Positions 35,006-44,431 are shown, numbered from the stretch's first letter. The stretch: DNA of 64,000 nucleotides from Flavobacteriales bacterium (GCA_022402535.1 JAKRSD010000012.1:62001-126000); one strand, 5' to 3'. Notes: generated from the sequence alone by a model not told the origin. Numbers and translations are program-made.

Positions 35006-36885
35006 ATTGATTGTATTTTAATATCAAGTTTTTCAAATTCCGAATTGGCGCTTTTATATTCCGGAACCAGATTTTTCAGGCTTTTCACAATTTCAAAATT
35101 GTCATTTTCTTCCAGGGTTTTATCCATTTCTTTTAAGCTGCGGTCCAGTTCCAGTTTGTCGTATTCAATCACTTTGCTGATTAATATTTTCGGATGATGT
35201 GTAGGTTGCACATTTTCACCGTCATTCAGCAATTCTTCATACAGTTTTTCGCCGGGTCTCAATCCCGTAAACTGAATATCTACTTCTTTGTATGGAACAA
35301 ACCCGGCCAAGCGGATCATTTTTTCGGCCATTTTGCAGATTTGAACCGGTTTGCCCATATCAAAGATGAATATCTCTCCACCCGTACCCATCGAACCCGC
35401 TTCCAACACAAGGCTGCAAGCTTCGGGAATGGTCATAAAATAACGGGTAATATCGGGATGGGTAACCGTAACGGGACCTCCGTTTTCAATCTGCGCTCTG
35501 AACCGGGGCACCACAGAACCGTTGGAGCCCAACACATTACCAAACCTAGTGGTGATAAATCGGGTATCCGAAACGCCATCAAACGCCTGCACATACATCT
35601 CTCCCAGCCTTTTGGATGCACCCATCACATTGGTTGGGTTTACGGCTTTATCCGTGGAAATAAAGACAAAACGTTCTGCCTTATTACGGTGGGAAAGATC
35701 GGCCAATATTTTAGTACCGAATGTATTCACCTTCAGCGCTTCTGCCGGATTTTTTTCCATCAAAGGCACATGTTTATATGCAGCGGCATGAAACACAATC
35801 TGAGGTTTATGTTTTTCAAAAACAGATTCCATTTTTATCCTGTCGGTGATATCGGAAATTTTCAGTTTTATTAGAGTTTCCGTTTGAACAGCCGATAATT
35901 TCAGGTCTATCTCGTGCATAGGCGTTTCTGCCTGATCAACAAGTATTAATTTTTTAGGTTTGTACCGCAAGAGTTGCATGACCAGTTCACTGCCGATTGA
36001 CCCTGCGGCACCGGTGACCAAAATGATTTTATTGCCATACACGGTACTTAACCTTTCATCGTCCAGTTGAATGGGTTCTCGTTCCAGCAGCTCTTCAATC
36101 TTTAAATTTTTGAGTTGTTTGGCATTCAACTGACCGTTTATCCATTGTTTGATGGAAGGCACATTGAGTATTTTTATCTCGTGGGCCAATGCTTTTTCCA
36201 CAATGGCTTCGCGGCTTTCGGCCGGTAGTTTTCTTTTGGAAATGATAAGTTCAGATTTGGGATATAATCCAAATAATTTTTCAGCTTGCGAAAATGGCCA
36301 AATCTTCACATTTTCCAGTTTTTTATTCACTTTCGAAGCGTCATCATCCAAAAAAGCCACCACTTTAAAGTTGTTTTCCAAATCGGTTTCCAGGGTGCGC
36401 TTGGTGATTAAACCCGTTTGCCCTGAACCATAAATAATTATCGGCTTTGAACCTAAACCCGACGTGGTAATCTGTTTAAAAATCAATTTAATGAACAACC
36501 TGAAGCTGACCAGAATAAAAATGGTAACCAAAAACTCTATAATGATTACCGAAAAGGGAAGGAAATAGGCTCCGTTTACCATTCTGTAAACCGGATTGGC
36601 TACGGCCAAAATCAAACTCCCTGAAAATACAGTAGCCAGCATTCGGAAAACATCATCCGTGGCGGTGTAACGAAGTTGTACACGATAAGTGCCGGCAATT
36701 AAAAAACCTACCAATCTTACACCCAGCAATACAGGAAAAATTCGCCAGAAAGTAAGAATCTCACTATCGGGCACACGAAAGTTGAACCGCAACTGATAAG
36801 CCAGCAACAGCGAAATAAACGATACGACCATATCTGTAATCAATATAGCCGCCGCCGGAGCATGAATATTTTTAAGGCTTTTCAA
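35002..36885 (-). CDS. Membrane-anchored nucleotide-sugar epimerase/4,6-dehydratase (WbpM/CapD type)
   Basis: 627 residues from the preferred TTG start. Four to five N-terminal membrane helices are followed by a first Rossmann-like domain (I-I-Y-G-S-G-Q-T-G) and the catalytic SDR domain: V-T-G-A-A-G-S-I-G-S-E for NAD(P), F-H-A-A-A-Y-K-H-V-P-L-M-E, and S-T-D-K-A-V-N-P-T-N-V-M-G-A-S-K-R. The enzyme converts UDP-GlcNAc-type sugars to 4-keto-6-deoxy intermediates for capsule, O-antigen or glycoprotein sugars. There is no in-frame ATG before helix 1. A GTG at 36933 would add 16 residues, but a consensus promoter lies between the two, so the TTG at 36885 is favoured. Confidence 0.9.
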   Translation of the reverse strand: MKSLKNIHAPAAAILITDMVVSFISLLLAYQLRFNFRVPDSEILTFWRIFPVLLGVRLVGFLIAGTYRVQLRYTATDDVFRMLATVFSGSLILAVANPVYRMVNGAYFLPFSVIIIEFLVTIFILVSFRLFIKLIFKQITTSGLGSKPIIIYGSGQTGLITKRTLETDLENNFKVVAFLDDDASKVNKKLENVKIWPFSQAEKLFGLYPKSELIISKRKLPAESREAIVEKALAHEIKILNVPSIKQWINGQLNAKQLKNLKIEELLEREPIQLDDERLSTVYGNKIILVTGAAGSIGSELVMQLLRYKPKKLILVDQAETPMHEIDLKLSAVQTETLIKLKISDITDRIKMESVFEKHKPQIVFHAAAYKHVPLMEKNPAEALKVNTFGTKILADLSHRNKAERFVFISTDKAVNPTNVMGASKRLGEMYVQAFDGVSDTRFITTRFGNVLGSNGSVVPRFRAQIENGGPVTVTHPDITRYFMTIPEACSLVLEAGSMGTGGEIFIFDMGKPVQICKMAEKMIRLAGFVPYKEVDIQFTGLRPGEKLYEELLNDGENVQPTHHPKILISKVIEYDKLELDRSLKEMDKTLEENDNFEIVKSLKNLVPEYKSANSEFEKLDIKIQSI

Positions 36886-36890
36886 CCCTA

Positions 36891-36921
36891 CAAAAGTATA
36901 AGAATACAAAAGGATTCCCAA
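36891..36921 (-). promoter_or_regulatory. Promoter TTG-20-TACTTTTG of the envelope operon
   Basis: Minus-strand TTG at 36921-36919 and TACTTTTG at 36898-36891, ending 5 nt before the TTG start codon at 36885. This implies a leaderless or almost leaderless operon mRNA. Confidence 0.6.
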
Positions 36922-36965
36922 TAAAAAGAACACTTTGGGGAATTTACTTTTTGAAAAAAAGGGGC

Positions 36966-36996
36966 AAAAAAAAACCTTCCCCGGAGGGAAGGTTTT
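36966..36996 (-). terminator. Rho-independent terminator of the thioredoxin-fold gene
   Basis: An 11-bp perfect stem (36971-36981 with 36986-36996), loop of 4, followed on the minus strand by a long T run. It separates the T9SS thioredoxin gene from the envelope operon. Confidence 0.9.
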
Positions 36997-37014
36997 GAAA
37001 TAAAAAGATTCAAA

Positions 37015-38466
37015 TTATTGTTTGATAAACACTTTAGAAGTAACCACGCCATTTGCAGTAATCTGCATGGTGTAGATTCCGGCTGCAAAAGAAGAAATAT
37101 CAAAAGAATGGGTTGAAGTTCCTTCATTCAAGGCTACCAGTTGGTTCATTACCACCTGACCTTGTGCATTCACCATTCTGAAGTTTACTTTTTCAGCTGC
37201 AGTAAGTGTAACCGAAGTATTTAACACATCGTTGGCCGGATTTGGATACACCATAAAAGCAGCATCGTTATCAATTGCCTCTTCAACTGATGCCCATCCT
37301 GCTGTTTCAGCGCGTGGTGTAAATCCATAGTTTTTCTCAGAATAAGAGCCGTTAGCCGTAAAAATATGAGTTCCTGCCTGATTAGTCAATCTAACGTATC
37401 CTCCGCTTAATAAACCGTCTCCATAGCTATCTGTAACTTTAAAGTAATAACACTGATCAACATCTAAATCTACTTTATAGTTGTAAGTGTCATTGTTATC
37501 AGAAGATGTGTATTGCTTTTGCCAAACGGTTGTTCCTGAACTTGTGTAAAGTCTAACAAACACTTCATTTGCGTATGCATCTAATTTTACGTTAATGTCA
37601 AACTTATCGTCGTTTTGATCTTCAGCACCAACAATAGCCTGATTAAGGGAGTTGTTGCCGGCAGCTGCATCACCAGATGTAGTAGTTTCGATGGTAATTG
37701 TACCGTTTGCAATTCCAAAATTCAATGGACCAAAATCAACATCTGCAACGGCGTAGGTAGCCAAATTACCCGTCCAGTTTTCTGTACCTAATACAGTAGC
37801 TCCCTTTTTGGCCGTAACAGTAGCAGAAGTTAGGTTTGTCGTTCCCAAATTCTGGATAGTTACTTTGGTATTTAAATCACCGCAGGAGATTTTATCTCCT
37901 TTGTAAGCAAAGTTGGTTACGTCTACTGATTGAGTAGCCACCGGACAAGCTTGGGCTTTTTGATAAATTTGAGCTACGGTTAATGATTGAGAGAATTTCT
38001 CTACCTTTCTGTTCGGACAAATTAAAAATAAGGTAGGAAATGCCGCAACACCATAGGGATTATTCACTGCCGAAGGGTTTGACGGATTTGCCATAGGATA
38101 TGGAGTTCCGGCTAACCAGTCTCCCTGTGTATTACCGCCCAATCCGCTCATTTGTTGGTCACCTGTTTGGCCGTCTCCTTCATAATAAATCACTCGAAGT
38201 TCATCGGTTCCGTTTGGGCCATATTGATTGTAAAGATTTTTTAATGGACCGTTATTGTGATAATTCCAACAAGGACCACACCATGTGGCACTTACATCCA
38301 AAATTACAGGTTTTCCCGCATTTAACTCGGTATACAAGTTAAAAGGAACCTGTCCATTATTTAATGGAGTAACGGTGAAATCTGTCGCATAAAAGCCTTC
38401 TACCACCTGAGCTCCCGCCAAGCCAGCTGTGGCCAAAAATGACAAGAATAATAAAGATTTTTTCAT
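37015..38466 (-). CDS. T9SS-exported thioredoxin-fold protein
   Basis: 483 residues. Signal peptide about 1-20 (L-A-G-A-Q). A thioredoxin-like domain (about 25-170) carries W-C-G-P-C at 62-66, the classical redox CxxC, and a cis-Pro-like A-A-F-P-T-L. A beta-sandwich CARDB-like repeat (about 180-265), a G-D-G-L-L-rich beta domain (about 275-390) and a T9SS sorting domain (Y-P-N-P-A-N-D-V-L) follow. It should therefore act outside the outer membrane, which is unusual for a CxxC oxidoreductase. It has a full promoter and a strong terminator. Confidence 0.9.
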   Translation of the reverse strand: MKKSLLFLSFLATAGLAGAQVVEGFYATDFTVTPLNNGQVPFNLYTELNAGKPVILDVSATWCGPCWNYHNNGPLKNLYNQYGPNGTDELRVIYYEGDGQTGDQQMSGLGGNTQGDWLAGTPYPMANPSNPSAVNNPYGVAAFPTLFLICPNRKVEKFSQSLTVAQIYQKAQACPVATQSVDVTNFAYKGDKISCGDLNTKVTIQNLGTTNLTSATVTAKKGATVLGTENWTGNLATYAVADVDFGPLNFGIANGTITIETTTSGDAAAGNNSLNQAIVGAEDQNDDKFDINVKLDAYANEVFVRLYTSSGTTVWQKQYTSSDNNDTYNYKVDLDVDQCYYFKVTDSYGDGLLSGGYVRLTNQAGTHIFTANGSYSEKNYGFTPRAETAGWASVEEAIDNDAAFMVYPNPANDVLNTSVTLTAAEKVNFRMVNAQGQVVMNQLVALNEGTSTHSFDISSFAAGIYTMQITANGVVTSKVFIKQ

Positions 38467-38488
38467 GTTTATTTATAATTACTTAGTT

Positions 38489-38518
38489 CAAATGTATAAA
38501 AGATTTACTATTGGCAAA
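38489..38518 (-). promoter_or_regulatory. Promoter TTTG-18-TACATTTG
   Basis: Minus-strand TTTG at 38518-38515 and TACATTTG at 38496-38489, 22 nt before the ATG at 38466. It drives the T9SS thioredoxin-fold gene. Confidence 0.7.
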
Positions 38519-38543
38519 ATCAATTTTCAAATTTGAAAATCAA

Positions 38544-39491
38544 CTATTTCAACATATTTAATATAGCTGTTTGGATATTTTCTACACTCAGTCCATATTT
38601 TTCTAGCAACTGGTCTGGGGTTCCGCTTTCCCCAAATGTGTCATTTACACCAATCATTTTGAGCGGAGTCGGAATATTTTCAGATAAAACGGCGGCAATA
38701 CTTTCTCCAAGCCCGCCTAATACATTGTGCTCTTCACAAGTAATTGCTTTACCGGTTTTAGTGACCGATTTTACCACGGCTTCTCTGTCTAAAGGTTTTA
38801 TGGTATGAATATTAATCACTTCCACGGAAACACCTTGATTTGCCAATGATTCAGCGGCCTGTAGCGCTAACCATACCATATGTCCGGTAGCAAAAACGGA
38901 AATATCCTTTCCTTCTTTCAACACTTGGGCTTTACCAATTTCAAAAAGCATGTTTTCGGGTATAAAAATGGGCCATTTAGGTCGTCCGAAGCGAAGATAC
39001 ACCGGACCTTCATAATCCGCAATGGCAAGCGTGGCCTGTTTGGTCTGGTTGTAATCAGCCGGACAAATCACGGTCATACCCGGAAGCATTTTCATGAGTC
39101 CGATATCCTCTAAAATCTGATGTGTGGCTCCGTCTTCGCCCAAGGTTAACCCCGCGTGCGAAGCACATATTTTTACATTTTTCCCTGAATAGGCAATGGA
39201 CTGTCGAATCTGATCGTAAACACGCCCCGTAGAAAAGTTGGCAAATGTACCGGTGAAAGGAATTTTACCTCCGATAGTCAGTCCTGCGGCCAATCCCATC
39301 ATATTGGCTTCTGCTATTCCCACCTGAAAATACCTCTCCGGGTTTTCTTTGATGAACTGATCCATCTTTAATGACCCGGCTAAATCGGCACAGAGGGCCA
39401 CTACGTTGGGGTTAGTTCTTCCGAGTTCTGTTAGTCCGTCTCCGAATCCGGATCGGGTATCTTTTTCGCCTAATTTTGGATATGTTGACAT
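38544..39491 (-). CDS. Transketolase, C-terminal subunit
   Basis: 315 residues covering the pyrimidine-binding and C-terminal domains. [17 protein letters not shown] holds the catalytic Glu for thiamine diphosphate activation; [17 protein letters not shown] and P-A-D-Y-N-Q-T follow as in other transketolases. The open frame extends to a TTG at 39503, but the ATG at 39491 gives the usual N terminus (M-S-T-Y-P). It follows the N-terminal subunit gene by 18 nt. Together they form a split transketolase for the pentose phosphate pathway, a normal arrangement in many bacteria and not a broken gene. Confidence 0.93.
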   Translation of the reverse strand: MSTYPKLGEKDTRSGFGDGLTELGRTNPNVVALCADLAGSLKMDQFIKENPERYFQVGIAEANMMGLAAGLTIGGKIPFTGTFANFSTGRVYDQIRQSIAYSGKNVKICASHAGLTLGEDGATHQILEDIGLMKMLPGMTVICPADYNQTKQATLAIADYEGPVYLRFGRPKWPIFIPENMLFEIGKAQVLKEGKDISVFATGHMVWLALQAAESLANQGVSVEVINIHTIKPLDREAVVKSVTKTGKAITCEEHNVLGGLGESIAAVLSENIPTPLKMIGVNDTFGESGTPDQLLEKYGLSVENIQTAILNMLK

Positions 39492-39509
39492 CGTTTTATT
39501 CAATTTAGA

Positions 39510-40349
39510 TTAATAATCGCCAAATGAAGTTTCGGGAAGTTGTGCAAGTGCGTTGGCCAACTGCTCATCGTTTGGAGCCACACCATGCCATTTGTGGGTG
39601 CCCATCATAAAATCTACCCCGGCCCCCATTTCCGTTTTCATAAGAATAACCACAGGTTTGCCTTTTCCGGTGCGGGTTTTGGCTAACTCCAGCGAACGAA
39701 CCACTTCTTCCAGATTGTTTCCCTGCTCTAACACCAGAACATCCCACCCGAAGGCTGAAAATTTTTCGCTCAGATTTCCCATAGGCAATACCTCATCCGT
39801 GGAACCGTCAATCTGTTTACCGTTTACATCTACCGTGGCAATAATATTATCCACTTTGTTTCCGGCAGCATACATGGCCGCCTCCCAAATTTGCCCTTCC
39901 TGAAGTTCACCGTCACCATGCAAACAATACACAAGACTTTCGTCTTGATTTAACTTTTTAGCCAATGCGGCTCCGATAGCAACCGATAATCCCTGTCCTA
40001 AAGAACCTGATGCCACACGGACTCCCGGAAGCCCTTCATGAGTAGTGGGATGGCCCTGCAAACGGGTATTTAACTTGCGGAAAGTGGCCAACTCCGACAC
40101 CGGAAAATGGCCGGTACGGGCCAAAACACTATACCAAACCGGCGAAATATGTCCATTAGAAAGAAAAAACAGATCCTCTCCTTTTCCATCCATGGTAAAT
40201 GTGGAATTTCTTTTCAAAACTACCCGATACAACGCCGTAAAGTATTCTGTACATCCTAATGAACCGCCCGGGTGGCCGGATTGAACGGCATGAACCATCC
40301 GTAATATATCCCGACGTACCTGACGGGCAAATTCCTTGTGAGTATCCAT
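39510..40349 (-). CDS. Transketolase, N-terminal subunit
   Basis: 279 residues forming the pyrophosphate-binding domain. Q-S-G-H-P-G-G-S-L-G is the conserved substrate/ThDP histidine region, and C-L-H-G-D-G-E-L-Q-E-G-Q-I-W-E-A is the GDG...N-type motif that binds ThDP through Mg2+. It pairs with the C-terminal subunit just downstream. A TAGTTTTG box at 40375-40382 on the minus strand lies 25 nt before the ATG and serves the pair. The gene is divergent from the phosphoribosyltransferase at 40492. Confidence 0.94.
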   Translation of the reverse strand: MDTHKEFARQVRRDILRMVHAVQSGHPGGSLGCTEYFTALYRVVLKRNSTFTMDGKGEDLFFLSNGHISPVWYSVLARTGHFPVSELATFRKLNTRLQGHPTTHEGLPGVRVASGSLGQGLSVAIGAALAKKLNQDESLVYCLHGDGELQEGQIWEAAMYAAGNKVDNIIATVDVNGKQIDGSTDEVLPMGNLSEKFSAFGWDVLVLEQGNNLEEVVRSLELAKTRTGKGKPVVILMKTEMGAGVDFMMGTHKWHGVAPNDEQLANALAQLPETSFGDY

Positions 40350-40374
40350 TGACTGCTTGTATTGATTTACTTCG

Positions 40375-40382
40375 CAAAACTA
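40375..40382 (-). promoter_or_regulatory. -7 box TAGTTTTG for the split transketolase
   Basis: Exact TAnnTTTG on the minus strand, 25 nt before the ATG at 40349. Confidence 0.5.
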
Positions 40383-40466
40383 TCGCTTTCAGCCCTACCC
40401 CGAAGGAACGTGTTAATAACTTTTGACATTTAAAGACGTGCTGTTTTCTGATTTTTTTGATAAGGT

Positions 40467-40474
40467 TACCTTTG
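40467..40474 (+). promoter_or_regulatory. -7 box TACCTTTG for the phosphoribosyltransferase
   Basis: Exact TAnnTTTG, 17 nt before the ATG at 40492; no convincing -33 element. Confidence 0.5.
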
Positions 40475-40491
40475 TTCCCTAATCGTTCGAA

Positions 40492-40989
40492 ATGGAAAAA
40501 AATGTAATTCTTACCCACGATAAAATCAACCGCTCCATAGCCCGTTTGGCTCATCAGATTATGGAGGAAATAAACGTACAGGAAGAAGCGGTGATTGTTG
40601 GCGTATATCCCAATGGAACTACGCTGGCCAAAAGACTGAAAACACTGGTTGAAAACCGGATTTCAAGTAAAATACAGCTGGTTGAAATACAACTGAATAA
40701 AAACAATCCGCTACAGGAACCTGTACATATTTCCCCGGACGGCGAAATTTTGAATAATAAAACGGTGATTCTGGCCGATGATGTAATGAATTCCGGAAAA
40801 ACAACTGCCTTTGCCATTTCAAAGCTCTTGGAATTTTCGCCCTCGCAAATTAAAACTGTAGTGCTTGTGGAGCGAAATCACAAAGATTTTCCGATAAAAG
40901 CCGATTTTGTGGGGTATTCATTATCCACCAATCTGAGAGATCATGTAACCGTAGAATTAGGCGAACAGGATACGGCCTATCTGGTGTAA
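40492..40989 (+). CDS. Phosphoribosyltransferase, PyrR-like
   Basis: 165 residues, close to PyrR length. The PRPP-binding loop reads V-I-L-A-D-D-V-M-N-S-G-K-T, and an earlier V-G-V-Y-P-N-G-T-T-L-A matches the flexible-loop start of type I PRTases. PyrR proteins combine uracil phosphoribosyltransferase activity with control of pyr mRNA in some phyla; no pyr genes or PyrR-binding loops are near, so a simple salvage role is as likely. The C terminus D-T-A-Y-L-V is unusual but intact. It ends 1 nt from the convergent GH3/beta-lactamase gene. Confidence 0.85.
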   Translation: MEKNVILTHDKINRSIARLAHQIMEEINVQEEAVIVGVYPNGTTLAKRLKTLVENRISSKIQLVEIQLNKNNPLQEPVHISPDGEILNNKTVILADDVMNSGKTTAFAISKLLEFSPSQIKTVVLVERNHKDFPIKADFVGYSLSTNLRDHVTVELGEQDTAYLV

Positions 40990-40990
40990 T

Positions 40991-43900
40991 TTATTTTGGC
41001 AACGCATCATAAAATACACTCTGAATTCTTCCCCGGATATCTTTATTCATAAGGAGTTTGTTTTCCGCATTGGGGTGAACCCTATTGGATAAAAAGATGT
41101 ACAGTAATCCATTTTCCGGGTCGGCCCAGGCCATGGTTCCCGTAAAACCCGTGTGGCCATAACTTAAATAGGAGACGCAATCACAGGGTGTTCCTTTTCC
41201 GCTGATATCAGGACGGTCAAAACCCAATCCCCGGCGATTTCCGTTGTAACAAAAACGGCATTTCACAAATTCATCCACCGTTTTCTCAGACAAAAACCGT
41301 TCACCGCCATAAGTTCCTTTGTTTAAATACATCTGCATGATTTTGGCCAAGTCATTGGCATTGGCAAAAACGCCGGCATGTCCTGCCACTCCCCCCATCA
41401 TGGCGGCCCCCTGATCATGTACAAAGCCATGCACCAGTTGTTTTCTCCACAGGCTGTCCATTTCAGTGGGGACTACCCTTTCTTTTGGAAAACGGGTAAG
41501 CGGATTATACCCAGCCGTAGTTGCACCAAGTGGCTCAAAGATGAACTGTGAGGCAAATTTATCTAAAGATAAACCGCTCCAACGTTCAACCATAGCCTGC
41601 ATAAAATAAAAGCTCAAGTCACTGTACACATATTTGCCGGGAGTTTCAATGGTGGAAGCAAACATTTTAATAAACATGGAATCTCTGTACGTATCTAGAA
41701 TGTACATACTGTCTGCCACCTGAAGTGTTTTGCCGGGTACCGGTTTTCTGGAATAAATAGTGCTGAGCCATTTTTTCTGGGCATCCAGGGTTTTGGTGTA
41801 AAAGGGTATCCAAGCTTTTAACCCGGCCTGATGAGTAAGAATATCTTCAATTTTAATATTCTCTTTATTGGTTCCGTTTACAACAGGTACATAATCACCG
41901 TATTTCCCTTTCAGATTTAAATCGCCCACGTCATACATTCGCATCACTCCGGCCAGCGTGGATACAATTTTAGAAATGGAAGCTAAATCATATATGTCTG
42001 TTTTTTGTACAGGCTTACCCCCTTTATACATCTGGTTTCCGAATACTTCATGATAAAAAACCTGACCATCCTTGGCTGCAAAAACCTGACAGCCCGGATA
42101 GGCTCCCAGTTTTATCCCTTCTTCAGCAATTTCTTTTACTTTATTCAGTTTGGTCCGATTTATTCCCAATTCTTCAGGCATAGTGTATTTAAAGCGAATA
42201 TTTCCGGCCGTCTGAATTCCCATTCCGGCAGGCAACATACCGGATACACTTACCGGCAATACCCCGGAAGCACCAACTCCGCCAAAAATCATCTGGGCCG
42301 ACATTTCAGTAAAATAGGCATTATTCTGATAGCTCATCACTATGGCTGACAAACCGTTAATTCGGGGTAAACCTGAAAGAGAATACGGAGATGCAAACAC
42401 ATCCAGTATAATGGCATGTTCTGCGCCTGCTTTTTGTATAAAATCTCTTTCGCCCGCCGTAATTTTCTGATTCTTCCATGGATTTTTATCCGATTTATGA
42501 ATACTCATAATCACCGGATCGTAGCCCTTCAGAGCTGACAATGTTTTGGCGGCATCCGCCTCCGTAAAATCAGATTTTAGTGTAAATACGTCCACCTGAG
42601 AATATAAATTCAGGGTATTGGCAAATACATCGTTGGTATCGGTTCCCATCCGAACCAGGGCTAACTTCTTTTTATGGATCTGCTTTAGGGGTAGAATATC
42701 ATTTTCATTCAGAAGTACGGTAATGGATTTTTCGGCAATTTTACGATTCATCAATTCCGATTCGGTTGTAAACAAATCCGAATAGATATTCTTCATCGAA
42801 ACAGGTTTATATTTATGCAAACCCACCCGATACTTTGCCCGCAGTACTCTTTTGCATTTCTCATCCAAATCAGCCTGATTTAATTCACCGGAAATTAAAG
42901 CCTCTTTTATCATCTGAATACCCAAAGCCATATCACCGGGCATCAACAAAATATCCACACCGGCTTTGAGCGCTTTTACATCGGCTACCCCCTTAGGGTA
43001 ATTGGCAGATAAGCCCTTCATGTTCATCGCATCCGTAAAAATAAGCCCTTCAAAGGCAAACTCTTTCCGCAAAATATCAGTGATAATTTTTGAAGATAAT
43101 GAAGAAGGCAGATTGGGCGTATTATCCAACTCAGGCACAAACAGATGCCCAACCATCATACTTCCGATACCGGCTTTACTCAGCGCTTTGAAAGGGAATA
43201 ACTCCAACGAATCTAAACGGCTTCTGGAAAAGGGAATGACCGGCAACGCTTTGTGAGAATCCTTATCCGTATCACCATGTCCCGGAAAATGTTTTCCACA
43301 GGCCAATACCCCATTATCCTGCAAACCTTTCGTGAATGCCATGCCAAACCGCACAACGGCTTCGCGCGTATCGCCAAAAGAACGTAATCCGATTATGGGA
43401 TTTTTAGGGTTGTTGTTGATGTCCAAAACGGGCGAAAAACTCACGTTTACCCCTATTCTTTTAAACTCTTTCGCCATTAGGGCCGCCAGTTCGGTTACAG
43501 TTTTTTCATCACGGAGCGCTCCCAACGTCATCTGCCAGGGATATTTAGGCACACTGTCCAGACGCATGGCCAACCCCCACTCAAAATCTCCGGCAATCAA
43601 CATAGGCGTTTTTGAAGCCTTCTGATACATATTGGTCAGTGAAGCCTGTTTTCCGGGTGTACCCTGAAAGAAAATCAACCCGCCGGGCTGCAACGTCTTC
43701 ACGGTATTCAGCAATTCCGTTTCTTGTTTAATCCCTTTATTGGAATACGCCGGCATCATATAGAGTTGGGCAATACGCTCATCGGGAGTGAGCGCATTAA
43801 ATACCGAGTCCACCCAACGATTTTCGGCTGGAGTCGGTTTTATCTGACCAAAAGAAACAAATGGAAAAACAAACAGGAAGATATATGGAATGATTTTCAT
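40991..43900 (-). CDS. Exported GH3 glycosidase fused to a serine beta-lactamase-like domain
   Basis: 969 residues. Signal peptide about 1-18. The N-terminal GH3 domain (about 25-380) has the NagZ-type K-H-F-P-G-H-G-D-T-D-K-D-S-H loop with the Asp-His acid/base dyad and nucleophile Asp in F-T-D-A-M-N-M-K-G. A GH3 C-terminal sandwich follows. The last 370 residues form a class C beta-lactamase/DD-peptidase-like domain with S-I-S-K (S-x-x-K), Y-S-D and a late H-T-G. The combination suggests turnover of peptidoglycan sugar and peptide parts in the periplasm. The start at 43900 is preferred over 43942 because a -7 box (43920-43927) lies between them. Confidence 0.92.
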   Translation of the reverse strand: MKIIPYIFLFVFPFVSFGQIKPTPAENRWVDSVFNALTPDERIAQLYMMPAYSNKGIKQETELLNTVKTLQPGGLIFFQGTPGKQASLTNMYQKASKTPMLIAGDFEWGLAMRLDSVPKYPWQMTLGALRDEKTVTELAALMAKEFKRIGVNVSFSPVLDINNNPKNPIIGLRSFGDTREAVVRFGMAFTKGLQDNGVLACGKHFPGHGDTDKDSHKALPVIPFSRSRLDSLELFPFKALSKAGIGSMMVGHLFVPELDNTPNLPSSLSSKIITDILRKEFAFEGLIFTDAMNMKGLSANYPKGVADVKALKAGVDILLMPGDMALGIQMIKEALISGELNQADLDEKCKRVLRAKYRVGLHKYKPVSMKNIYSDLFTTESELMNRKIAEKSITVLLNENDILPLKQIHKKKLALVRMGTDTNDVFANTLNLYSQVDVFTLKSDFTEADAAKTLSALKGYDPVIMSIHKSDKNPWKNQKITAGERDFIQKAGAEHAIILDVFASPYSLSGLPRINGLSAIVMSYQNNAYFTEMSAQMIFGGVGASGVLPVSVSGMLPAGMGIQTAGNIRFKYTMPEELGINRTKLNKVKEIAEEGIKLGAYPGCQVFAAKDGQVFYHEVFGNQMYKGGKPVQKTDIYDLASISKIVSTLAGVMRMYDVGDLNLKGKYGDYVPVVNGTNKENIKIEDILTHQAGLKAWIPFYTKTLDAQKKWLSTIYSRKPVPGKTLQVADSMYILDTYRDSMFIKMFASTIETPGKYVYSDLSFYFMQAMVERWSGLSLDKFASQFIFEPLGATTAGYNPLTRFPKERVVPTEMDSLWRKQLVHGFVHDQGAAMMGGVAGHAGVFANANDLAKIMQMYLNKGTYGGERFLSEKTVDEFVKCRFCYNGNRRGLGFDRPDISGKGTPCDCVSYLSYGHTGFTGTMAWADPENGLLYIFLSNRVHPNAENKLLMNKDIRGRIQSVFYDALPK

Positions 43901-43919
43901 GAAATAAAAATTGTGTTTA

Positions 43920-43927
43920 CAAAAGTA
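43920..43927 (-). promoter_or_regulatory. -7 box TACTTTTG for the GH3/beta-lactamase gene
   Basis: Exact TAnnTTTG on the minus strand, 19 nt before the ATG at 43900; it supports that start over the upstream one. Confidence 0.5.
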
Positions 43928-44070
43928 CTCAGCATCAAACAAGCACTGAGTTCTCTCAGATAAAAGAAATCAAGGCTTACATGTTGAAAGCTTACTGAAC
44001 GGAAAAATCCATACTATTGCATACCGGTTAACGCATAATTTTCGTTAATTCTTACAAAAGTATCTGAACC

Positions 44071-44361
44071 ATGTTTTTAGCCAGATTTTCCATATTCAAA
44101 TCCAAGAAACCCAAGCCATTCAGCTATATCCCCCGCTATTATAACGAAGAGGAGGAAATTGAAAAAGGTATGCAGACGCCCGAGGAGAGAATCCGTCAGG
44201 CGTATGGCACCATCAGTTCCCCCGAAATCAAAACTTACAAAGAACGCATGGAAGAACGCCGCCTTTTGGCTTCATACGATGGTTCTGCGGCACGGCGAAA
44301 AATCATCTTCCTGATTGCACTGTTGGCGTCAATCGCCTTTTTGTTTTTTTGGTTGGGATAA
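44071..44361 (+). CDS. Small membrane protein, C-terminal tail anchor
   Basis: 96 residues. A basic, charged N-terminal part (K-S-K-K-P-K-P, then E-E-E-E-I-E-K-G) is followed by a single hydrophobic helix at about 76-94 that ends in L-F-F-W-L-G, giving a tail-anchored layout with the soluble part in the cytoplasm. I do not recognise the family. It lies 90 nt before mutL, which has its own promoter-like box, so the two may be separate. It is a genuine-looking gene by length and placement but has no assigned role. Confidence 0.7.
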   Translation: MFLARFSIFKSKKPKPFSYIPRYYNEEEEIEKGMQTPEERIRQAYGTISSPEIKTYKERMEERRLLASYDGSAARRKIIFLIALLASIAFLFFWLG

Positions 44362-44431
44362 AAGACTAATCATTACCATCTGTTTCATTATCAGGTGTTT
44401 TATCAGGTTATTATAAACCTTAAGCTTTGTT

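Noticed and set aside
35194-35874. 226-residue frame antisense to the WbpM-like gene
   Set aside because: Composition (many Phe, His and Asn) and exact overlap with conserved SDR motifs on the other strand mark it as a shadow frame.
38544-40349. Two transketolase halves as a frameshifted gene
   Set aside because: Each half has its own start, complete domains and normal ends, and split transketolases are common.
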